This document shows, in pieces, positions 31,885 to 40,411 of a DNA stretch of 64,000 nt (positions are counted from its first letter, which is position 1; each line of letters starts with the position of its first letter). The notes below the pieces were generated by a model. That model was not told the origin of the DNA and did not search any database. It worked only from the letters and a program-made list of their open reading frames with translations. The stretch lies in the NCBI GenBank assembly GCA_002722315.1, contig PBLG01000034.1, positions 1-64,000 on the forward strand. Direction: 5' to 3'. A program made the translations under genes and the position numbers. This DNA is from Lysobacterales bacterium. GTDB lineage: Bacteria > Pseudomonadota > Gammaproteobacteria > Xanthomonadales > Wenzhouxiangellaceae.

Positions 31885-33360
31885 ATGAATCATAGAAGCA
31901 ATGAGGCAATCTTTCAACCTGCTGAGAGGCGTTTCTCGCGCAAACGCAGGATTCTTCTTTGGGCGGCAGGTGTGGCACCCGGGTTCGAAGATGAACTCGA
32001 GCGGCATGACTACGAAATCGGACTCCAGATCACCTATGATGAGAACGTCAAAGGCGCCGTTTCACACTGGCAGTTTCACACCGGAAATGTCCAAGGCGCT
32101 GGATCCGCTCCCAAGCAAAAGCCTGTCGCACTCTCGCGGTCATTCTTTGAAACTTATCATCGATGTATTTCTCGGCTGCAGTTTTCTCCCATGCTGCATA
32201 CGCCGATCTGCCAGGCGCCCGGCGCGATTCGTGCCGACAATGTCGATGATTGGATGCAACTCCACGTGTCGACTGCCAATGCAGTTCTGGATAATGCGAA
32301 TCCGGATGAAATCTGGTTCCATACACCACCACATGTCGGTATCGACAATGTGCTGGCCGAAGTCGCGCGGGGTCGGGATATTCCAGTAATCATATGCACG
32401 AGTCTGCCAGTATTTGGTAAGTTCGATTATCACTTCCAAGGGGAGATCCAGATTCCTCGGCTTGCCGATGGCTGGGCGAAGACCGAGTTCGATGATTTTT
32501 CCCCGGATCTTTTCTATATGGCAAACGTTATCAGTGGCCAGCTTCGTGAGCCGGCGCCTTCGTGGTTATCCTTGGTCCGGAGTCGGTCGCTGGCGCATTT
32601 GGTAGACGCTGTCTATCGAGGCGCGTTGAAGCGGGACTGGGCGCTACCAATGGCGGTAATGGACGCCATTTTTGAGCGGGATCGTTCGCTGGCCTTATGG
32701 CGTTATTCGCGGCGTCGCCGACTGCGAAAGAACCGGAGACGACTCAAGACGGCCCGGATCGATGAGCTCAGGGCGCCGTTTGTCTATTTTTCCTTGCACT
32801 ACGAACCGGAAGCAATCGTCTCCTCGGTTCCGTATCCTTTTTGCAACCAGGTCAACGCGATGGAGGCGTTGCTGGCCATCGCGCCATCGGATTGGATTGT
32901 CGCAGTAAAGGAAAACCCCAAGCAACGCTTGATGTTTCGCGACGATGCATTCTTTGAGCGAATCAAGGCCAATCCGCGACTCGTGTGGCTTAGCCCTGAA
33001 ACAGAAAGCAGCGAAGCGGTTCGAAACGCACGTGCCACCGCCAGTCTCGCTGGGACGGCCGGATACGAGTCCTTGCTGGCCGGCAGGCCGTGCATCTATT
33101 TCGGAAATGCATGGTACCGGCACCTGCCCGGCGCCTTTGCATACGATCCGGGCCTCGATCTGCAGGCCATCTGTCAGCAGCGTATCGACAAGCAGGCAGT
33201 CTCGGAGTGCGTCAATCAATTTTTTTCGACGAGACCGGATGGAATGATGCACCCGCGGAATCGGAATCTCGCACCAGCCGATGTCGATCTCAACGAGGTG
33301 GCACGGCAGACCGCGCGATCAATGACTCGGATCAGTAGGCATGGCATTGAACACCGTTAG
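31885..33360 (+). CDS. Capsule-synthesis-like protein (KpsC/KpsS-type C-terminal domain)
   Basis: 491 residues, no signal peptide or membrane helix. The N-terminal part is not recognised. The C-terminal region (about 290-440) has the pattern of Capsule_synth proteins: FVYFSLHYEPEAIVSSVPYP, DWIVAVKENPKQ, ARATASLAGTAGYESLLAGR and PCIYFGNAWYR. KpsC/KpsS proteins are Kdo transferases; here a transferase of another acidic sugar is equally possible. It overlaps the next gene by 20 bases. Confidence 0.7.
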   Translation: MNHRSNEAIFQPAERRFSRKRRILLWAAGVAPGFEDELERHDYEIGLQITYDENVKGAVSHWQFHTGNVQGAGSAPKQKPVALSRSFFETYHRCISRLQFSPMLHTPICQAPGAIRADNVDDWMQLHVSTANAVLDNANPDEIWFHTPPHVGIDNVLAEVARGRDIPVIICTSLPVFGKFDYHFQGEIQIPRLADGWAKTEFDDFSPDLFYMANVISGQLREPAPSWLSLVRSRSLAHLVDAVYRGALKRDWALPMAVMDAIFERDRSLALWRYSRRRRLRKNRRRLKTARIDELRAPFVYFSLHYEPEAIVSSVPYPFCNQVNAMEALLAIAPSDWIVAVKENPKQRLMFRDDAFFERIKANPRLVWLSPETESSEAVRNARATASLAGTAGYESLLAGRPCIYFGNAWYRHLPGAFAYDPGLDLQAICQQRIDKQAVSECVNQFFSTRPDGMMHPRNRNLAPADVDLNEVARQTARSMTRISRHGIEHR

Positions 33361-34660
33361 AAATGCCAACCAAAATGATTATGGAGACCGACACGACTGG
33401 TCGCCGGCAGTCTTGATAGTATTGAATCATAGCCTGGATCGAATACCGACATTCATCGCCGAGAGCTTGCTTGCGGTCCGTGGACAGGGTGTCCGGATCA
33501 TCATTCCCATGGACTGGCGTTATTTGCGGTCGGAGACCGCTGAAATCCGTCGTCTCGCTGATGCAGGCGCAGTTTTCCTGCCGGTGGATTTTGGCAGCGA
33601 TCTCGCCGCACTCGTTCGCGGCATGAAAAGACTGATCGGCGCTGGCTTTCGTCAACCTTTCCGTGTCGCGCGAAGTCTGGTGCGCGCACGACGTGTGCTT
33701 GCCGGCACGCGCAAGGGACTGTTCAAGCATCTCCCACTAATTACACTTCTCCGATATAGCGCACTTTGGCCAGTCCACATAGATATGGTCCACTACCAGT
33801 GGATTGAACGAGCGGAAAGTCACTTATGGCTTAAGCCCGTGTTTGGGTGTCCTGCTGTAGCCAGTCTGCGTGGGGCGGATGTGGCCATGAAGCCGCGGCA
33901 GGAATCGACTGGTTCCAGTAGGCGTGAGGCGCTGCAAAGAACCATGGAAAAAATCGAGGGTATACATGCGGTCACCGTCCACATACTGAACGCCTTCACG
34001 GCATTGGGTCTCGGTGCTCCAGTTCAGCGGGTCATTCGAACTACCGTGCCTGATAAAGCTCGAGAAATCGGTGTTGAATCAAGTGGGCGGCGGCGATTTC
34101 GCGTGCTCCTTGTCGCTTCGCTTACCTGGTATAAGGGCCATGTTGACGCTCTCCAGGCGGTTCACATTCTCATGGAGCAGCAGCGAGATCTTGAATTGAT
34201 GCTTGTCGGCGCCGGGCCGGAACACAATGCGTTAACATGGCGCGCCCATTGCCTTGGGCTTTCGGGGCGGGTGATGTTCGTCGGACACGCTGCTTCTGAA
34301 GATGTATATCGCTATATGAAGGAATCTGACGTCTTACTGCATCCGGCCCTGGTCGAAGGCTTTCCGAATTCGGTCGCCGAGGCAATGCGGTGGGGGCTGC
34401 CGGTCGTCTGCGCGGAGTCCGGCGGAATTGCTGAAGTCATGGAAGACCACGTCCATGGATTGGTCGTCCCTGTGTGCAATCCGTATGCCCTGGCCGGGGC
34501 CATTGCCGAGTTGATGGATGACCGATCGATGCGAGTGCGATTGTCAGGCAATGCACGAAAGCGCGCCGCAGACGTTTTTGGGGCAGAATTACACGGTAAT
34601 AGCTTCAGCGACTTGTATCGTAGTGTCTATCGACTGGGACAAAGGCGGGCGACCGGCTAA
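33341..34660 (+). CDS. Glycosyltransferase family 4
   Basis: 439 residues. A GT-B enzyme with VLIVLNHSLDRIPTFIAESL at the N-terminus, the donor-domain strand VLLVASLTWYKGHVDALQA, LMLVGAGPEHNALTW and E-x7-E in EGFPNSVAEAMRWGLPVVCA. The start lies 20 bases inside the preceding gene, so the two are likely coupled. The donor and acceptor sugars cannot be told. Confidence 0.87.
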   Translation: MALNTVRNANQNDYGDRHDWSPAVLIVLNHSLDRIPTFIAESLLAVRGQGVRIIIPMDWRYLRSETAEIRRLADAGAVFLPVDFGSDLAALVRGMKRLIGAGFRQPFRVARSLVRARRVLAGTRKGLFKHLPLITLLRYSALWPVHIDMVHYQWIERAESHLWLKPVFGCPAVASLRGADVAMKPRQESTGSSRREALQRTMEKIEGIHAVTVHILNAFTALGLGAPVQRVIRTTVPDKAREIGVESSGRRRFRVLLVASLTWYKGHVDALQAVHILMEQQRDLELMLVGAGPEHNALTWRAHCLGLSGRVMFVGHAASEDVYRYMKESDVLLHPALVEGFPNSVAEAMRWGLPVVCAESGGIAEVMEDHVHGLVVPVCNPYALAGAIAELMDDRSMRVRLSGNARKRAADVFGAELHGNSFSDLYRSVYRLGQRRATG

Positions 34661-34668
34661 CTTTTCAA

Positions 34669-35730
34669 ATGAACTCGTGGGATACCCAGGCTTCTTGTGA
34701 TTTGCGGTCGACTGTTTATGAAGAACCACCGCAGCTTGTATTCCTGACCTACATCGCTCGGTCGGGATCCACATTTCTTGCCCACCAACTCGATAGTCTG
34801 CGCGATGTCAACGTGTCGCTCGAAGCAGCCTTGCCAGACGGTTTTGTGCGGCCGGAATTCGAGATCTCAAATGTGTCGGCACTGGATGGGTTGATCGACG
34901 CCCTCTACGGTCGCCGGGGCCTCTTCAGCGACTCTGTCGATGCCCAAATGGCAAAGTTCCGTTATTGGGGAATTGACGAGAACGTATTGCGATCACGGCT
35001 TATGGCTGAGGAATGGCCGGTATCGTTTCCGAGATTACTCCGAGTTGCTCTCGATCTGCATTTTGTGGGCCGTCCCGCCCCAATGTCAGTCTACAAAATG
35101 GGGAGCTGTCTGGGGAAATGGGACACCTTGCACGCATTGTTCCCGGAAGCAAAAGTTTTATTTATAAAGCGTGACCCAAGAGCCATCTATGCCTCGCAGA
35201 AGCGTGCCAAAGCAAGTACGACGGGAAAGTCGATGGCTGGCTGCGTAGAGAACTTTAGCCAGGGATACCGGCAGATAATGAATGCTGAACGGCGTGTGGC
35301 TGGCGAGGAATGGTTCCATCACTTGCGGTACGAAGATCTCGTGAACGATACACACGGGGAGTTGGCCCGGATTGCGAAGTTCCTTGGTATATCGCTGGAA
35401 AGACACGATAGTGTAACGGACTATTTCAGCCGCATTCCTCAATCTCAAAGACACCTGCATCCACTCGTCGCGAGAGCGCCTGTTCACCAGAGAGTGACTC
35501 GATGGAGGGGAGAGCTTCCCATGCGAGAGGTAAAGCGAATAGAGATTGTTGCGTATGACTCGATGCGAGAAGACGGCTACAGATTCCAATACCCTGTTTA
35601 CACAGTTATTTACACTATCGCGCGTCCCGTCGGGCGTGCGTTTCGACTGGGTTCAAGACGGATGCGACGATTGTGCCTGCTAGCTGGAACGTGGCTAATA
35701 GCTTGGTCGCGCCGTATCTTTACACGGTGA
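34669..35730 (+). CDS. PAPS-dependent sulfotransferase
   Basis: 353 residues. The 5-prime phosphosulfate loop is ARSGSTFLAHQL (30-41) and the 3-prime phosphate motif is VLFIKRDPRAIYASQK (about 162-177). LRYEDLVNDTHGELARIAKF is the usual third block. The enzyme should move sulfate from PAPS to a sugar hydroxyl; the PAPS synthase 15 kb upstream in the same operon supplies the donor. The C-terminus is basic and hydrophobic. The gene is visibly more A+T-rich than its neighbours, suggesting separate acquisition. The following 198 bases hold nothing I can identify. Confidence 0.85.
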   Translation: MNSWDTQASCDLRSTVYEEPPQLVFLTYIARSGSTFLAHQLDSLRDVNVSLEAALPDGFVRPEFEISNVSALDGLIDALYGRRGLFSDSVDAQMAKFRYWGIDENVLRSRLMAEEWPVSFPRLLRVALDLHFVGRPAPMSVYKMGSCLGKWDTLHALFPEAKVLFIKRDPRAIYASQKRAKASTTGKSMAGCVENFSQGYRQIMNAERRVAGEEWFHHLRYEDLVNDTHGELARIAKFLGISLERHDSVTDYFSRIPQSQRHLHPLVARAPVHQRVTRWRGELPMREVKRIEIVAYDSMREDGYRFQYPVYTVIYTIARPVGRAFRLGSRRMRRLCLLAGTWLIAWSRRIFTR

Positions 35731-35928
35731 CTTTCACTAGAGGGGTCCGGCATAGGTGTTTTGGATTTGTCACAAATCAGTCGAATTCCTCGCGATTCGT
35801 GCCCGATCCGGCGACGGTAATGGATTCGCTGCCAGAGGAGCGCTGTTACGAGTGGCAGGGGAATTTGCTGATAATGTGGCACCAAAGTTGGCTGTGGACG
35901 TCCAGGCTTTGATTGAAAATGGGTTTGA

Positions 35929-37149
35929 ATGCATCTGTTGATCACCGAGCCCGCGCCCGGCGGGCACCACTTGAGCGCCTATTCGCGTTACCTGATCAGG
36001 GAAGCGTGTCGACGAGGGTGGTTACCGGTCCTGGTGACCTCCCCGCAGGCGCAGGGGCATCGCGCGCTCGAGATGCTTGTGGATGAATTCGGTGACCGGC
36101 TGGGCGTGTTGGAGGGTCCGCCGGTTTCCCTTGAACAGGTCGAAGGCGTTTGGGGCCTGGTCGCAAGACAGTTGAGATTCTTCGGCTGGCATAAAAAGGC
36201 CGTTGCTCAGGCCCGAAAGTTCACCGCCCTCGATGTGGTCATGGTCATGTCTTTCGACTCGATTGATCGTGTAGCGGCTCTTGTCGGCCCTCCGACCGGC
36301 AGCCTTCCTGCCGCGTGTCTGTCGGTAGGGGTTCGCTATCACTGGCCTGGATTCGGACTGGCCGCGAAGAGAAGACGCGACTTTGTCGACCGCAAGCTCT
36401 TCGAGCGAGCAATCTCGGCTACCCAACTGAAGGCTTTGTTCGTGATCGATGAGCTTTACGCAGAATATGCTTCCCGCGCTGGGGGAGACCTTGCCGCGAA
36501 AGTGGCCCTGGTGCCCGACCCCGGCGAGGTGACAAATTTGACTAACAAGGCGGCGAGCAGGGAATCACTGGGTATCGCGCAGGATGCGCTGGTTATCCTC
36601 GTCTACGGGGGGATTAGCGAACGCAAGGGAATCGAATTGCTGATCCAGGCGGTGGCTGACATCGATGTATCCAGGAAGATCGTGATCCTGCTCGCCGGTG
36701 AATGCGGCGAAGATGCGCACGGGATTCTGGGGCGCGAGAGTTCTCGCGCACTTGTCGCACGGGGCGGCTTGCGAGTGCGGGACTTCTTTCACGATCGCCA
36801 GCAGGAAGGCGAGGTATTCAGCGCAGCTGATTTTGTCTGGGTAGCGTATTCTCCTCGGTTTTTGAAGCGTAGCGCAGTGATGTCCCAAGCAGCGCAAGCC
36901 GGTCTTCCATGCATCGCGACGGCAGGGGGCCTGATCGCCCGCATCGTGACCGCGCACGGGCTCGGGCCGGTTCTTTCCGGCCACGACAAACAGGAATTGA
37001 TCGAACTGCTTTACAAACTTGCCTCGGATGCTGAATTGCTCGGTTATTGGTCGGAAAATGCCCGCGCCTACGGCCAGGCGTGTAGCGGAGAGGTCTTTGG
37101 CGCAGCTGTCTGCGATCGCTTGGCGTTGATTCACTCCCACGCGTCATGA
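35929..37149 (+). CDS. Glycosyltransferase, GT-B fold (GT4-like)
   Basis: 406 residues. The N-terminal LLITEPAPGGHHLSAYSRYL and the central LVILVYGGISERKGIELLIQ, then VILLAGECGED, show a GT4-type GT-B fold. The C-terminal region (VFSAADFVWVAYSPRF, then QAAQAGLPCIATAGG) keeps the position but not the usual E-x7-E pair, so the donor phosphate contact may differ. It lies between the sulfotransferase and the ABC exporter. Confidence 0.78.
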   Translation: MHLLITEPAPGGHHLSAYSRYLIREACRRGWLPVLVTSPQAQGHRALEMLVDEFGDRLGVLEGPPVSLEQVEGVWGLVARQLRFFGWHKKAVAQARKFTALDVVMVMSFDSIDRVAALVGPPTGSLPAACLSVGVRYHWPGFGLAAKRRRDFVDRKLFERAISATQLKALFVIDELYAEYASRAGGDLAAKVALVPDPGEVTNLTNKAASRESLGIAQDALVILVYGGISERKGIELLIQAVADIDVSRKIVILLAGECGEDAHGILGRESSRALVARGGLRVRDFFHDRQQEGEVFSAADFVWVAYSPRFLKRSAVMSQAAQAGLPCIATAGGLIARIVTAHGLGPVLSGHDKQELIELLYKLASDAELLGYWSENARAYGQACSGEVFGAAVCDRLALIHSHAS

Positions 37150-37192
37150 TTCTCGGGGTGTTTCTTACCAATCATGTCCCGCGGTGGGTAGC

Positions 37193-38968
37193 ATGACTGG
37201 TGTCGATCGTACCCCCGACAACCCGGCCATGGACGAGTCCATGTTCTCGGCGTTGCAGAGAATTCTTGGCCACATCTCGTCGAAGCGTCGCCGCCAGTTC
37301 TGGTTCATTGCGCTCTTGATGCTTGCAGGTGCGGTCGCGGAGCTGGTAACCATCAGTGCGATCGTGCCATTTCTGGCGCTTATCAGTGCCCCGGAGCGAG
37401 CGTCGGACTATCCCTGGCTGGGAGAGCTAGCCGAAAACACGAGTCTTGCGGGCGGCGGCGACACGACTCTTTTGGCAACGATCGCATTCATGCTGCTGGT
37501 CATTATTGCAGCCACGATTCGCCTGGTGCTTGCACGGGCAAACCTGCGATTTTCTTTTGCGATCGGCCGGGACCTGGGGCGTGAGGTCTACCGGCGGATT
37601 CTGTATCAGCCGTTTCGATATCACACCCGTCGAAATTCGAGTGATGTGCTGGCGGCGGTCAACAAGGCACAGGCGGTTGCCAACGGCGCGGTGATGCCCG
37701 TCATTCAGGGCTTTTCCGCATTCCTCATCGGGATCGGGATTCTGGCCGCACTGCTGGTGATCAACGCCACTATCGCGCTCTCGGTGGGCGTATTCCTGGT
37801 TGGCGTATATCTACTTGCCAACAGGGCCGTCCAGGTTCGTCTGGTTCGTAACGGGCGGATAATTGCGAAGGCCCATGCCCAGCGCGTCAAGGCTATCCAG
37901 GAAGGCACAGGCGGGATTCGCGACGTGATTCTGGAAGGGGCGCAGGCTGAATTTCTGGAACATTTCAGTGAGGTGGAAATGCATTTCCGGAATGCGCAGG
38001 CGAGTAATGGCTTCATGAGTCAGTCGCCCCGGTTCGTGATTGAGGCAGTCGGCATACTGGTCATTGCGGGGCTCGCCTTCGGCCTGGCCCGAGGCGGGGG
38101 TGGGCTTGCGGAGTCGATTCCTCTCCTCGGCGCGCTCGCACTGGGGGCACAACGCCTGCTTCCTCAAGGTCAGCAGATCTACGGCGCCTTCAGCAGCATA
38201 CACGGCTCGCGGAAGATGCTTGCCGACCTGCTGGAATTCCTGGAACTGCCTGAAGCGCCGTCGCTCGAGCCCGCCACGGCCGCGCTGAGCTTCGACAGCC
38301 GGATCGAAATGCGGGGGGTCTGCTATCGGCACAGCGATACGGGGCCCTGGAACCTGGATTCGGTGAATCTTTCGATCGAAAAGGGCGAAAAAGTGGTCGT
38401 TCTTGGCGAAACCGGCGCCGGAAAGAGCACGCTTGCAGACCTGCTGATGGGGCTTCTCGAACCGTGCGAGGGCGAGATACTTGTCGACGGCTTGCCGCTG
38501 GGACCGACAAGAACAAGGGCCTGGCAGAAGAACATTTCCCATGTCCCCCAGCACGTGTTTCTTCTCGATGCATCGATCGAGCGCAATATCAGTTTCGGCG
38601 CAGGCACAGTGGACACGAATCGCCTGCGGCGTGCTGCCAGGCAGGCGGAAATTGCGGACATGATCGAATCGCTGCCGGAAGGCTACGACTCCCGCGTCGG
38701 CGAGCGGGGCGCAATGCTGTCGGGTGGTGAAAGACAGCGCCTGGGCATTGCGCGAGCGCTGTACAAGAAGGCGCAAGTATTGGTCCTGGATGAGCCCACA
38801 AGCGCAATCGACAATGAAACGGCGCAGCGCATTCTCTCGAATGTCGAACGCGACGAGCCTGAACTGACGATTTTCATGATCACACACAATCCCGACGCCG
38901 CCGCGTCGTTCTCTCGCCGGCTCGAGGTCCGGGACGGCAGGGTGTTCGAGCTCGGGAGGAGCGGGTAG
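37193..38968 (+). CDS. ABC transporter, fused permease and ATPase (PglK/MsbA-type flippase)
   Basis: 591 residues from the ATG at 37193 with GGTGG 5 bases upstream. Six membrane helices lie in residues about 30-330. The ATPase has Walker A GETGAGKST (405-413), signature LSGGERQ (509-515), Walker B LVLDEP (530-535) and the H-loop His near 565. PglK-type proteins flip lipid-linked oligosaccharides. In this operon it is the likely carrier of the finished unit, and an alternative to the Wzx protein at 49.8 kb. It is the last biosynthetic gene before the third TA module. Confidence 0.88.
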   Translation: MTGVDRTPDNPAMDESMFSALQRILGHISSKRRRQFWFIALLMLAGAVAELVTISAIVPFLALISAPERASDYPWLGELAENTSLAGGGDTTLLATIAFMLLVIIAATIRLVLARANLRFSFAIGRDLGREVYRRILYQPFRYHTRRNSSDVLAAVNKAQAVANGAVMPVIQGFSAFLIGIGILAALLVINATIALSVGVFLVGVYLLANRAVQVRLVRNGRIIAKAHAQRVKAIQEGTGGIRDVILEGAQAEFLEHFSEVEMHFRNAQASNGFMSQSPRFVIEAVGILVIAGLAFGLARGGGGLAESIPLLGALALGAQRLLPQGQQIYGAFSSIHGSRKMLADLLEFLELPEAPSLEPATAALSFDSRIEMRGVCYRHSDTGPWNLDSVNLSIEKGEKVVVLGETGAGKSTLADLLMGLLEPCEGEILVDGLPLGPTRTRAWQKNISHVPQHVFLLDASIERNISFGAGTVDTNRLRRAARQAEIADMIESLPEGYDSRVGERGAMLSGGERQRLGIARALYKKAQVLVLDEPTSAIDNETAQRILSNVERDEPELTIFMITHNPDAAASFSRRLEVRDGRVFELGRSG

Positions 38969-38975
38969 GGGCAGG

Positions 38976-39052
38976 ATGGTCGTTTCGTCGTTTTGTCGCT
39001 TCGTCGCTTCGTCGCTTCGAAACGACCAAACGACCAAACGACCAAACGACCA
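38976..39052. repeat. GTCGTTTCGTCGC / AAACGACC tandem inverted repeat, left of the third TA pair
   Basis: Tandem GTCGCTTCGTCGCTTC on the left runs directly into tandem AAACGACCAAACGACC on the right, giving a long imperfect hairpin. Related motifs recur at 39074-39085, 39803-39869 and about 40325-40378. Confidence 0.8.
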
Positions 39053-39092
39053 ACCGGCAGCCTTTAAGAAACGACCAAACGACACTGCTTCG

Positions 39093-39112
39093 TGTACACT
39101 AATAAGTGCACA
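39093..39112 (+). promoter_or_regulatory. Dyad upstream of the Phd-like antitoxin gene
   Basis: TGTACACT (39093-39100) and AGTGCACA (39105-39112) form an inverted repeat with one mismatch and a 4-base spacer, 15 bases before the ATG. It is a likely autorepression site. Confidence 0.5.
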
Positions 39113-39127
39113 CATTTGGAAATAGTC

Positions 39128-39370
39128 ATGCAATTCAGCATCCGCGAAGCCAGGCAAAAGCTCAGCCATCTACTCAAGGCCGTCGAACAGGGCGAAGAGG
39201 TTGAAATCACACGGCGCGGCCGCGTAGTGGCTCGGCTCACGCGCCCGGAGTCGCCAGAGAAGGAGCAAACAGCGCGCGCAGCCGAGCGCCGGGCGCTCCG
39301 CGCCCAGCTCCCGGCGGCCAGAACCAGTTCGGTAGATCTGATTCGCGAACAGCGCGACGAGCGTGGCTGA
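39128..39370 (+). CDS. Type II antitoxin, Phd/YefM family
   Basis: 80 residues from the ATG at 39128. MQFSIREARQKLSHLLKAVE and the following GEEVEITRRGRVVARLTRP are the standard Phd/VapB-type DNA-binding half. The rest is a charged toxin-binding tail. The toxin start lies 8 bases inside this gene. Confidence 0.9.
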   Translation: MQFSIREARQKLSHLLKAVEQGEEVEITRRGRVVARLTRPESPEKEQTARAAERRALRAQLPAARTSSVDLIREQRDERG

Positions 39371-39800
39371 TCAATTTGCCTATTTCGACACCAGCGTGAT
39401 TGCGCCGCTCTATCGGCCCGAAGCCTTGACGGAGGCGGCCGAAGCGCTCCAGCAGCAATATCGGCCTGTGATCAGTTTGCTGACCGAGGTCGAATTGGCA
39501 TCTACCATCGCGCGGTGGGTGCGCATGCAGGAGCTGATCGATGAACATGCGTCGCTTGCCGGAAGAACATTTGCAGACGATCTCCGGCTGAATGTATTCG
39601 AGCGTGCCGACCTCGAAGACCGCCACTACTGGCAAGCGCGAACATGGTTGCAGAAAAGAACCACCAACCTGCGAACGCTCGACGCGCTCCATCTGGCCAT
39701 TGCAGCTGAAAACGACTGGCCCATCATTACCGCGGACAAGCGGCTCCATCAAGCCGCGGAGAGCCTCGGTTGTGCGTCGCAGTTGGTCGACGGGGGGTGA
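39363..39800 (+). CDS. PIN-domain toxin (VapC-like)
   Basis: 145 residues from a GTG start. PIN residues are Asp9 (AYFDTSV), Glu42/Glu44 (LLTEVELAS), Asp107 (RTLDALHLA) and Asp125 (ITADKRLHQAA). It is a predicted metal-dependent RNase held by the Phd-like antitoxin. The pair sits exactly between the two glycan operons, flanked by GTCGTTT-type repeats on both sides. Confidence 0.9.
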   Translation: MADQFAYFDTSVIAPLYRPEALTEAAEALQQQYRPVISLLTEVELASTIARWVRMQELIDEHASLAGRTFADDLRLNVFERADLEDRHYWQARTWLQKRTTNLRTLDALHLAIAAENDWPIITADKRLHQAAESLGCASQLVDGG

Positions 39801-39802
39801 TG

Positions 39803-39869
39803 GTCGGTTTGTCGTTTGGTCGTTTGGTCGTTTTGTCGCTTCGTCGTTTTGTCTTTTTGTCGCTTGGTG
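39803..39869. repeat. GTCGTTTGGTCGTTTGG tandem repeat, right of the third TA pair
   Basis: Tandem GTCGTTTGGTCGTTTGGTCG then GTCGCTTCGTCG, the reverse complement of the AAACGACC half of the left repeat. It starts 3 bases after the VapC stop and ends just before the four-helix-bundle pseudogene. Confidence 0.8.
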
Positions 39870-39876
39870 AAGGGGC

Positions 39877-40084
39877 ATGACGTCGATTCGCAAGTTTGAA
39901 GATTTGCAGGCCTGGCAGAGAGCTCAGGAGTTGGTGAAGGCCGTCTATGGGCTCTGTACCGAGACGGCGCTGGGGCGGGGTTTCGGGGCTGTGCGACCAA
40001 ATTCAGCGCTCGACAGTGTCGGTCATGGCCAACATCGCCGAAGGCGAGGCCCTTGACCTGGCTTCTGACGCGCCAGAAACCTAA
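39877..40084 (+). pseudogene. Frameshifted, truncated four-helix-bundle protein gene (S23/Avd-like family)
   Basis: The ATG at 39877 follows GAAGGGG. It reads MTSIRKFEDLQAWQRAQELV and continues to GRGFG, the N-terminus of the S23 intervening-sequence (four-helix-bundle) family. One extra G in the run near 39978-39982 shifts the frame. In the restored frame the sequence continues CDQIQRSTVSVMANIAEGEA, exactly as the family does, then diverges after AEG and stops at 40084. The gene is therefore broken twice, by the frameshift and by loss of the C-terminal helices. The piece GCCGAAGGCGAGGCC at its end recurs near both edges of the first TA block. Confidence 0.8.
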
Positions 40085-40176
40085 CCCGGAGCCCGGAGCC
40101 CGGAAATCGTCGATTCCAACCAGCCAAAAAGCAAACCAGTGGACGAGTCAAAAGGGGTCTTTGACCCATTCAGCCG

Positions 40177-40205
40177 TTGACCATTTTTCTTTATCCCGTT
40201 ACACT
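40177..40205 (+). promoter_or_regulatory. Predicted promoter of glycan operon 2
   Basis: TTGACC (40177-40182) and TACACT (40200-40205) with a 17-base spacer, followed after 8 bases by the GTTCA-N5-TGAAC dyad. The arrangement repeats that at 15455-15506. Bases 40085-40411 hold only this leader, a GGAGCCCGGAGCCC tandem and a degenerate GTCGTTTC-type repeat, with no gene. Confidence 0.7.
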
Positions 40206-40213
40206 CCGCGCCC

Positions 40214-40228
40214 GTTCAGCCAATGAAC
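40214..40228 (+). promoter_or_regulatory. GTTCA-N5-TGAAC dyad at the transcript start of operon 2
   Basis: CGTTCA GCCAA TGAACG, with the same 5-base half-site spacing and the same following CAT as the dyad at 15492. It is placed at about +1 of the predicted transcript. Confidence 0.6.
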
Positions 40229-40279
40229 GCATGCCAGACAATACTCAATAAAAACAGGTATATGGGGCCGACACCCATT

Positions 40280-40291
40280 GGCGGTAGCGTG
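40280..40291 (+). promoter_or_regulatory. ops element (RfaH recruitment site) of operon 2
   Basis: GGCGGTAGCGTG, the second exact ops copy, 66 bases after the dyad start and 121 bases before the ugd ATG. The surrounding 21 bases (40274-40294) are identical to 15546-15566. Confidence 0.9.
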
Positions 40292-40411
40292 TCCAAAGCC
40301 CAGGCAGCGCCCCAAGGCTAATCGCTTTGTCTCTTCGTCGCCTGTTCATTTCGAAACGACAAAAAGACCCAACGAAGGCCCACGGGCCCGACCCTCTAGG
40401 CTGAGAAGTTT

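Noticed and set aside
37811-39169. Minus-strand open frame of 452 codons under the ABC transporter gene
   Set aside because: Antisense to a clear ABC transporter and running through a tandem repeat into the antitoxin gene.
38976-39869. CRISPR-like array in the GTCGTTT / AAACGACC repeats
   Set aside because: The units are 8-9 base tandem repeats without unique spacers of constant length, and there are no cas genes.
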